19,785 nt of DNA, taken from assembly GCA_018969295.1 (NCBI GenBank), contig JAGWYN010000064.1, positions 1 through 19,785 of the forward strand, written 5' to 3'. Source of the stretch: Chloroflexota bacterium. Lineage in GTDB: Bacteria; Chloroflexota; Anaerolineae; Caldilineales; Caldilineaceae. Positions 13,841 through 19,785 of the stretch are shown here, piece by piece. Position 1 is the stretch's first letter, and each line of letters opens with the position of its first letter. Position numbers and translations under genes: made by a program. The notes beneath the pieces are model-generated. The model was not told the DNA's origin, did not search any database, and saw only the letters and a list, made by a program, of their open reading frames with translations.

Positions 13841-16800
13841 TCCCTCTGAACCGCCAGCTGGGTCAACGGCACGATCTGGTCGCGCAGCGGCTGGCCAGCC
13901 TGGTCCAGTACAGCCAGCCGCACGCCGTCCAGCGGGTTGTAGAGCCCGATTCCCAGCGTGTACAGCCCCGCCGCAGCGTGCGGCTCCACCCGCAGCGTGA
14001 GTGATTCCACAATCACTTCCCCAGCCTGCCAGGCAGATGTCGGATTGGCTCCGCGCAACGGCGGCGCATCCAGCTGTGCAGCCATCCCCCGCCCTGGGTC
14101 GAACAGATGTACAAATTGGGTCAGGTCCGCTGCAGCAGGGCCCCGCGCCTGGTAGTACAACGTCAGTTGAAACTCACTGCCAGGCTGCAGACCAGTGGCT
14201 GGCAGCACAAGGTCATAGCCCAACAGCACGGCCAGATCGCCGAAGGTCGCGTCGACTGTCTGCTGCGGAGCCGCTCTGTCCCCCGCAGTGTAGACCTTGA
14301 CCGGCGGCAACCGGTAGGCATCCCCCACCCGCTGGCCCTCGCTGTCGGCAACAGCCAGACGCTGCAGGCTCTCAAACTGGTAAAGCCCCACCACCGGCCA
14401 GAGCAACCCGTTCGGCGTGCCGGCCGGCACCTGCAGCCGGTAAGAGTCCCGCTGCACACGCCCCGTGCCCCAGCTCATCGGTGGATGAAAAAAGGTCCCA
14501 GCCAGATGGTCGTCCTGTGCCACGACCGCCCCCTGCGCGTCGGTCAGGTGCACAAAGCCGTGGTAGTCCTGCAGCGGAGGCGCGATCGCCGACCAGGCAA
14601 GGCTGTAGACCAACGTCTCCCCCGCCCGCACCACCGGCAGCGTTGTCCCTGCCGCCATTGCCCGAGGTCCCTCCAGCATGTAGCTGTCCAGACGAAGCGT
14701 CTCCCCGAAACGCAGTGCCAACGCCTGTTCCGCCCCAGACACCTGTGCAGGCAAGGTCGCACGCAGCGCGACCACACCGAGCAAGGTGGACGGCTGAAGC
14801 GGCCGGTTTTCAGCGTCGAGCAGATGCAGGCGTATCGTATAGTTGCCCGCCGACAGACCCGCCGGCAACATCACCTCATAGGCGTCGTCGACCAGCGTCC
14901 CAGGTGGCCAGTTGCTGGCCCGCTGGCTGTTGAAATAGGGACGGGTGGCCGCCAAGGTCACCCGCTGCCCCGTACTGTCCAACACTTCCCAGCCCAGACG
15001 CAGATCCTGCTGCGGCGTCTGCATGACAAACCAGGCGGGGTAGATGTGCAGCCTGCCCGGATCTCCTTGTTCGACGCGATACCCCAGCAGCGTCAACGCT
15101 GCGGTGGCAAACGGCTGGGCTGGAGACAGCACCGGGTTCAACACCGGTCCCCGCAGCACCGCAAGGCTGCCCACCAGCAGCAGCGCAGCGCCCACACCAG
15201 CCACCCCATACAGGCGAACCCGCCAGGCCAGAGCCACCAGCCCGGCCAGAGTCACCCACGTCAGCCAGGTCGCCCAGCGCTGCAGCGCTGTGCCCGGCTG
15301 GGTCAGACGTAGACGGTGGCTGCCCGGCGGCACGTCGACGGTCAACAACCCCAAAGAAGTACTGGAAACTGGCTCCAGCAGGGTGCCGTCCCCCAGGGTG
15401 GCCTGCCAGCCTGGAAAATAGAAGCTGGTCAACCGGACAGCCCCCCCCTGTTCTGAAGTGACCTGCGCGTCCACCCCCTCCCCGCTGAGCGCGTGCAGGC
15501 GAATTTGCATCGGGGCAGCAACATCCGTCTCCTCTGGCTGATAGTGGAGCGCCTGACTCCAGCGCGGCATAAACTCGCGTGTCGGCCCGGTGCCCCACTG
15601 CCCCGTGATCGCTTCATGCCGGGCAATGGCAGCCAACGGCATACTCCCCTGCTCGGTGGCCAAAGACCCCATCCACGCCACCAGGGGGCGCTGCCACAGC
15701 AGCGTTGCCCCACACAAAACAGCGACCCCCACCGTTTGCAGCGTGCGGCGGTGCAGACGCAGCACAACCCACCCCGCCCACAGCGGCAGGCTCACCGAAA
15801 GGAGGCTCAGCAGCCGCCAAGGAAACTGGATGGCCAGCCCGGCCCGGCTGCCAAGCCAGAGCGGTTCGCTCCAGGCCCCGATCGCCAGCCCGGCCCACAG
15901 CGTGACCCCAAGCCAGTAGCGCCACTCCAACGTCCACCTGCGCACGCTGGCGATCCCAGCCACAGCCAACACCAGCTGGAGTATGCCGAGCTGATAGGGC
16001 ACGTCGAACGTATATTCAAATGGAAAATTCAGATCGACGATCGTGTTCCAGTTCCACAAATTTTCTGGGATGAACACCTCGATCGACGTGGTGAAGGCAT
16101 CCTGGCGCAGAAACCCACTTTCTGCCAGCAGGGGGACCCAGAAGAAAGCGCTGAGCCCCATGGCTCCCCCCAACGCTGCCAGGGCCCACCCCAGACGGGA
16201 AGCCGAACGCCCCTGCTGCCACCACAACACCAGCAAATAGCCGGCCAGCAGAGGGGGAAACAAGATCAACGTCACGGTATGGGTGAGCGCAAGGGCACCC
16301 AACAGAACCGCCAACGTGACCGCAGAGACCGCCGGACGATCCGCACCCATCATCAGCCGCCGCGCAGCCCACAAAATCCAGGGCAGCAACGCCTGCGCGC
16401 CGACCTCGGCGATCGCGCCGCGAACATAGACGTTGGCAAGCAGATACGGGGCATACAGATAGGCGACGGCGGCGACCAGGCTCGCGCCCCGCCCCATGTC
16501 CCCAAACAACTCGCTGGCCAGCCGGTACATGCCCAGCGCACCCGCCAGCATGCAGAGCACAAACACCCCCGCCATGGCTCCGGCCAGCGGCACCCCCAAC
16601 AGATGCACCCCCCCCACCAGATAGTAGGTCGCCGGCGCATAGTAGCTCAGCACCGGATATCCCAGGCCCGCTACAAGTTCAGGCACCCAACGCGGGTAGA
16701 AGAGCCCCTGCCGCCAATGGTGGACCAACAGGGCGATCCGCATCAGATGGGTTGTCCCATCCGCCGAGGCAGTCAACCCCAAAGTCCACAGCGGCCAAAG

Positions 16801-16860
16801 CGCAGGCAAGCTGAGAAGCGGCAGCCACCCCCAGGGGTGGCTCCTGAACCAACGCAGCAC
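13831..16860 (-). CDS. Large membrane protein, '6-pyruvoyl-tetrahydropterin synthase related' type, with three C-terminal beta-type modules
   Basis: A 1009-residue paralogue of 4383-7430 with the same order of parts. The first loop has S-A-D-G-T-T-H-L-M (D34) and L-F-Y-P-R-W-V-P-E-L-V-A-G-L-G-Y-P. Membrane helices run to about 440, then F-Y-F-P-G-W-Q-A-T-L and V-P-P-G-S-H-R-L, two helices, and three tandem soluble modules from about 585, 717 and 870. Modules contain Y-H-G-F-V-H-L-T-D and L-T-Q-F-V-H-L-F-D-P. The second and third share P-P-L-R-G-A-N-P-T-S-x-W-type segments with the paralogue. An upstream ATG at 16893 is in frame, but GTG 16860 is preferred because GGGAGGGG (16865-16872) is correctly spaced for it and the peptide then starts at the first helix. 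Probable role is lipid-linked glycan handling at the cell surface; no substrate can be named. Confidence 0.78.
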   Translation of the reverse strand: MLRWFRSHPWGWLPLLSLPALWPLWTLGLTASADGTTHLMRIALLVHHWRQGLFYPRWVPELVAGLGYPVLSYYAPATYYLVGGVHLLGVPLAGAMAGVFVLCMLAGALGMYRLASELFGDMGRGASLVAAVAYLYAPYLLANVYVRGAIAEVGAQALLPWILWAARRLMMGADRPAVSAVTLAVLLGALALTHTVTLILFPPLLAGYLLVLWWQQGRSASRLGWALAALGGAMGLSAFFWVPLLAESGFLRQDAFTTSIEVFIPENLWNWNTIVDLNFPFEYTFDVPYQLGILQLVLAVAGIASVRRWTLEWRYWLGVTLWAGLAIGAWSEPLWLGSRAGLAIQFPWRLLSLLSVSLPLWAGWVVLRLHRRTLQTVGVAVLCGATLLWQRPLVAWMGSLATEQGSMPLAAIARHEAITGQWGTGPTREFMPRWSQALHYQPEETDVAAPMQIRLHALSGEGVDAQVTSEQGGAVRLTSFYFPGWQATLGDGTLLEPVSSTSLGLLTVDVPPGSHRLRLTQPGTALQRWATWLTWVTLAGLVALAWRVRLYGVAGVGAALLLVGSLAVLRGPVLNPVLSPAQPFATAALTLLGYRVEQGDPGRLHIYPAWFVMQTPQQDLRLGWEVLDSTGQRVTLAATRPYFNSQRASNWPPGTLVDDAYEVMLPAGLSAGNYTIRLHLLDAENRPLQPSTLLGVVALRATLPAQVSGAEQALALRFGETLRLDSYMLEGPRAMAAGTTLPVVRAGETLVYSLAWSAIAPPLQDYHGFVHLTDAQGAVVAQDDHLAGTFFHPPMSWGTGRVQRDSYRLQVPAGTPNGLLWPVVGLYQFESLQRLAVADSEGQRVGDAYRLPPVKVYTAGDRAAPQQTVDATFGDLAVLLGYDLVLPATGLQPGSEFQLTLYYQARGPAAADLTQFVHLFDPGRGMAAQLDAPPLRGANPTSAWQAGEVIVESLTLRVEPHAAAGLYTLGIGLYNPLDGVRLAVLDQAGQPLRDQIVPLTQLAVQRDQE

Positions 16861-16864
16861 AGAA

Positions 16865-16872
16865 CCCCTCCC
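16865..16872 (-). promoter_or_regulatory. Ribosome binding site deciding the GTG start of the 13831-16860 gene
   Basis: The minus strand reads GGGAGGGG, with the GGAGG core six bases from GTG 16860. The in-frame ATG at 16893 has no comparable site. Confidence 0.55.
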
Positions 16873-17017
16873 GTGGGTATGGCAGGGTTGCATTACAGAC
16901 TCGTCGGAGAGAGAGGGCTGCAGTCAGTTTTTACATCAGATATTTGTCGATCTGCTCCCTGCATAGATACACTACTTCTGGTCGAGGTGCTGTCGCGGTC
17001 ATGGCTCGAATTTTTGT

Positions 17018-17026
17018 AGTGTACCA
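17018..17026 (-). promoter_or_regulatory. Extended -10 promoter in the divergent region between the 13831-16860 and 17044 genes
   Basis: The minus strand reads TG-G-TACACT, followed by ACAAAAAT, closely matching TGGTATGCTACAGAAAT before the 4383-7430 gene. It would drive 13831-16860 with a leader of about 150 bases. On the plus strand the same bases contain TAGTGT (17017-17022), which could serve as the -10 for the gene at 17044, so divergent promoters may overlap here. Confidence 0.45.
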
Positions 17027-17043
17027 TCAGGACAACCAATCGT

Positions 17044-19575
17044 ATGAACAGGCCATCCGCCAAACTGTTGGGCACTGCCGTGTTGTTTTGTTTGATTCTG
17101 CTTCCACGCCTGCCCGGGTTGTCGCTGGCTGTCAGCCCTGACGAGCCCAAATGGCTGACACGCTCGGGGAATTTCTACCATGCCCTGGCCCACCAAAACT
17201 GGGCTGGCACCTACCAGGTCGAACATCCTGGCGTGGCAGTCATGTATGTCGGGGCAACCACCTTCCTGGCTCAGTACCCCTCCTTTGGCACCCAGGCCCC
17301 TGCTCCTTTTGACTGGGATCGGGGCACGATGGAGCAGTGGATCACCGACCAGACGCCGCTCACCCCGCTGCAGCTGTTGGTTGGCGCCCGATGGGCCACC
17401 ATTTTGCTGGCCACAGCGCTGTTGTTGCTGGCCTATCTGCCGCTGCGCAGGGTGCTCACCCCACCTGCTGGGCTGCTGGCCCTGCTCTTTGTAGGCTGGT
17501 CCCCGCTGGGGCTGGCGCTCTCCCAACGTCTGCATCCAGATGGGCTGATGTCGTTGTTCCTGTTTTTGGGGCTGGTGGCCTTCCTGGCCTGGCTCTACGC
17601 TGGCCGCCGCCTGCCCTATCTGCTCCTCTCTGCCGCCGCCACAGCGCTGGCCGGGCTGACCAAGACCCCAGCAATTTTTCTGGTGCTGACTGCAGCGGCG
17701 TTGGTGGCCATCGAGTGGCTGCGCGGCGAGCGCAGCTCCCGGACGGCTGTGGCTCGCGGGCTTCTCCTGTGGGCTGCTGTCGGAGCAGCCCTCTTTTTTG
17801 TTCTGTGGCCGGCGATGTGGGTGCAGCCTCTCCAAACCCTAGGCCAGGTTCTGGCCGGGATGGGGGTCCATGCAGAAGGCCATTCGAACCCCAATTTTTT
17901 TTGGGGCGAGATCCGCGAGGACCCTGGCTGGCTGTTCTATCCGGTGGCACTCTGGTTTCGCACCACCCCTGCCTCTGCGATCGGCCTGGCCCTGGCTCTG
18001 GGGCTGATGGCGATCCCCAATCCGTCCTTCCTGCGCAAACGCCTGGAGCGACAGACCGTCCTGGCTGTGCTTTTGTTTGCGTTGCTGTTTGTGCTGGGCA
18101 TCTCCCTCGGCGGCAAAAAGTCCGACCGCTATCTGCTGCCTGTGCTGCTGGCCGTCGACCTGGTTGGGGCTGTCGGGTGGTTTGCGCTGGCACAGCTGGC
18201 CAGCCAGCGGTTGCCGCTGCCCACACTGAGCGTTCGTCTGGGTGTTCCGGCTGCGCTGCTGCTCTCTGTGCTGCCCCTGGTTGTTCTGCACGGCGCTCCC
18301 GCCCTGTACCACGCCCCCTATTACTTCACCTACTTCAACCCGCTGGCCGGCGGCACACAGGCTGCGCCAAAAATGTTGGTGGTCGGGTGGGGCGAGGGTC
18401 TTGACCAGGCAGGTCTGTGGCTGAACGAATACGACCAGGGCCAGGGCAGAACCGCCAGCGCAGCCTACTCGCTCGGTTCAGTCTCCTATTTTTACAAACA
18501 CCCGGTCATCTCATTTTCCGACGAATCCCGACGGGCCTGGCTGGAAAGTGACTACGCCGTCACCTATCTCAACCAAAAACAACGCCTCCTGCCAGACCCA
18601 GCCCTCCACACCTTCTTCGCCGCCCAGACCCCGGTCTACACCTATTCTTTTCGGGGGCTGAAGCTGGTTGAGGTCTATGACTTGCTGGACACATTGCCTC
18701 CCCCTTCCTCTGGGATCAACGCCCGCCGCATCGTGGACTTCGGAGACAGCATCCGGCTGCTCGACCACGAAATCCGGCCAGAAGCCCTCCAGCCAGGACA
18801 GAGCGGTGAGGTCGCCCTCTATCTCAAAAAAATCGGCCCCCAAGAGCACAACGCCAGTGTCCTGCTGCGCCTGACCCAGGTCGACGGCCAGGAAGTCTGG
18901 CGCAGCGAAGGCTGGCCGTATGGACAGCCCACCAGCACATGGCCGCTGCGCAGCGTGCTGCGCGACGCCCATCTCTTCACCCTGCCGGCGGCACTGCCTG
19001 CCGGGCTGTATCTGCTGTCACTCTCCTTCTACGACAACACAACGCTGGCGATGCTGCCCGTCACCTACCCGGGCAACGCGGGATTGGCTGCCGGCGAAGA
19101 GAGCGCAAAACTGGCGCTTCTCCAGATCGGCGACCCTCTCCCTGCCCCCAGGAGGGCTGGCTGGAAGTTTGGCAGCCTGGCGCAGTTGGCTGACGCCACC
19201 CTGCCCAGCACCACTGGCCAGCAGCTTGACTTCGAGCTGGTCTGGGAAAGTCTGCAGCCAACCGACGAGCACTACACCGTATTCGTGCATCTGCTGGATG
19301 CAGCCGGCCAGATCGTCGCACAACAGGACCGCGAACCGCAGCAAGGCTTTGCTCCGCTCCGGCTTTGGAAACCCGGCATGGTGATCCGCGATCGGTATCA
19401 GATCGAGCTGCCCGCCGGTCTGCCGCCCCAGCCACTCACCGTCCGAGTCGGATTGTACGACAGCAGCGGGGCTCGGCTGCTGCTGGCCGACGGCGCGGAC
19501 ACTGCTCTCCTGGGAACAGTGCAGGTCCACAAAGAGCTGCTCAGCGCACCTCTACCGCCATCAAGTCAACCGTAG
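17044..19575 (+). CDS. GT-C type (family 39-like) membrane glycosyltransferase with two C-terminal beta-type modules
   Basis: An 843-residue polytopic membrane protein. Helix 1 (about 8-28) is followed by the acidic motif S-P-D-E-P-K-W (D33, E34). Y-Q-V-E-H-P-G-V-A-V-M-Y comes next, the 'E-H-P-G' pattern of phospholipid carrier-dependent glycosyltransferases related to dolichyl-phosphate-mannose mannosyltransferases. Helices continue to about 450. G-G-K-K-S-D-R-Y-L-L-P and Y-Y-F-T-Y-F-N-P-L-A-G-G are further conserved-looking loops of that class. Soluble modules start near 561 (with W-R-S-E-G-W-P-Y-G-Q-P-T-S-T-W) and 698 (with H-Y-T-V-F-V-H-L-L-D and V-G-L-Y-D-S-S-G-A-R-L). ATG 17044 begins just before helix 1; AGGA lies 11 bases upstream, a weak site. 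Its last 35 bases overlap the convergent gene at the right edge. Confidence 0.85.
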   Translation: MNRPSAKLLGTAVLFCLILLPRLPGLSLAVSPDEPKWLTRSGNFYHALAHQNWAGTYQVEHPGVAVMYVGATTFLAQYPSFGTQAPAPFDWDRGTMEQWITDQTPLTPLQLLVGARWATILLATALLLLAYLPLRRVLTPPAGLLALLFVGWSPLGLALSQRLHPDGLMSLFLFLGLVAFLAWLYAGRRLPYLLLSAAATALAGLTKTPAIFLVLTAAALVAIEWLRGERSSRTAVARGLLLWAAVGAALFFVLWPAMWVQPLQTLGQVLAGMGVHAEGHSNPNFFWGEIREDPGWLFYPVALWFRTTPASAIGLALALGLMAIPNPSFLRKRLERQTVLAVLLFALLFVLGISLGGKKSDRYLLPVLLAVDLVGAVGWFALAQLASQRLPLPTLSVRLGVPAALLLSVLPLVVLHGAPALYHAPYYFTYFNPLAGGTQAAPKMLVVGWGEGLDQAGLWLNEYDQGQGRTASAAYSLGSVSYFYKHPVISFSDESRRAWLESDYAVTYLNQKQRLLPDPALHTFFAAQTPVYTYSFRGLKLVEVYDLLDTLPPPSSGINARRIVDFGDSIRLLDHEIRPEALQPGQSGEVALYLKKIGPQEHNASVLLRLTQVDGQEVWRSEGWPYGQPTSTWPLRSVLRDAHLFTLPAALPAGLYLLSLSFYDNTTLAMLPVTYPGNAGLAAGEESAKLALLQIGDPLPAPRRAGWKFGSLAQLADATLPSTTGQQLDFELVWESLQPTDEHYTVFVHLLDAAGQIVAQQDREPQQGFAPLRLWKPGMVIRDRYQIELPAGLPPQPLTVRVGLYDSSGARLLLADGADTALLGTVQVHKELLSAPLPPSSQP

Positions 19576-19785
19576 GCTCACCCTCGCCCAACGGCTGCAG
19601 TTCAGGCAGATCGTACAGAAGGCCGACCAGCCTGTACGTCCCTGCTGCGGTCCCCGGAGGCACAAACAAGCCTGCGGTGACGGTCGGCCCCACCACCTGG
19701 TCGTTCTGGGCGATCGAATTGCCGGCCGCATCCACCAGACGGAGCGAAATCCGCCGCTCCGCCGTCCATTCGCCCCCCAAGGTCA
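19541..19785 (-). CDS. C-terminal end of another membrane glycosyltransferase-like protein (partial, 5' end outside window)
   Basis: The frame is open from the right edge to the stop at 19541-19543. The last 80 or so residues read W-T-A-E-R-R-I-S-L-R-L-V-D-A-A-G-N, Q-N-D-Q-V-V-G, P-P-G-T-A-A-G-T-Y-R-L-V-G-L-L-Y-D, then a short beta-like tail ending V-E-V-R. This is the same module as in the other membrane proteins, although the T-G-x-R signature is replaced by L-P-E-L-Q-P-L. No start codon is expected inside the window; a TTG at 19780 is internal. It converges on and overlaps 17044-19575 by 35 bases, repeating the 1832/4383 layout. Confidence 0.7.
   Translation of the reverse strand, partial: TLGGEWTAERRISLRLVDAAGNSIAQNDQVVGPTVTAGLFVPPGTAAGTYRLVGLLYDLPELQPLGEGEPTVDLMAVEVR

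Noticed and set aside
15493..17019. 508-codon plus-strand open frame
   Set aside because: Antisense to 13831-16860 with the same Q/R/P/H-rich makeup as the other shadows. No recognisable motif.
1..19785. CRISPR arrays, tRNA or rRNA genes
   Set aside because: No regularly spaced direct repeats, cloverleaf-like sequences with a conserved T-loop, or rRNA-like stretches were seen on either strand.

Overview
The window looks like a GC-rich bacterial chromosome segment. The long Ala/Leu-rich membrane proteins, several of them paralogues with soluble C-terminal beta-type modules, resemble those common in Chloroflexota (Anaerolineae/Caldilineae-like lineages). No marker gene is present, so this taxonomic guess is inference only.

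Layout. Position 1-131 is the 3' tail of a plus-strand membrane-protein gene. 132-573 holds a decayed toxin-antitoxin remnant and no intact gene. 574-1605 (minus) is an aldo/keto reductase. From 1832 to the right edge runs an accessory locus of very large polytopic membrane proteins in two architectures. Plus-strand genes (1832-4396, 8595-10976, 17044-19575) are GT-C / family 39-like glycosyltransferases. Minus-strand genes (4383-7430, 13831-16860) are membrane proteins of the '6-pyruvoyl-tetrahydropterin synthase related' type, and 19541-19785 is the tail of another minus-strand protein with the same kind of C-terminal module. All end in one, two or three copies of a related module with the pattern F-x-H-L ... 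G-L-Y-D-x-x-T-G-x-R-L. Plus and minus genes meet tail to tail with overlapping stop regions. An AraC-family regulator (7582-8436) sits inside the locus, divergent from 4383-7430.

Between 10977 and about 13798 the glycosyltransferase pattern is interrupted by a visibly more AT-rich island. It contains structured non-coding DNA, including a 119-bp element bounded by 13-bp perfect inverted repeats, and a possible 37-residue hydrophobic peptide gene. It also contains a translationally coupled pair (SMC/RecF-type AAA ATPase followed by a DUF4276 protein) and the collapsed remains of a Dam-type adenine methyltransferase. Immediately after it, at 13799-13840, lies a short in-frame remnant of a glycosyltransferase C-terminus that still converges on the 13831 gene. 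This suggests a defence-type module landed in the locus and destroyed or displaced the end of a gene.

How the parts may work together. The membrane proteins probably transfer sugars from lipid carriers, or handle related glycans or lipids, at the outer face of the membrane, with their soluble modules outside; the AraC protein may control part of the set. The ATPase-DUF4276 pair resembles the ATPase + TOPRIM-like nuclease logic of OLD/PARIS-type anti-phage systems, which is an inference. A recurring extended -10 element (TG-N-TANNNT) lies upstream of several genes.
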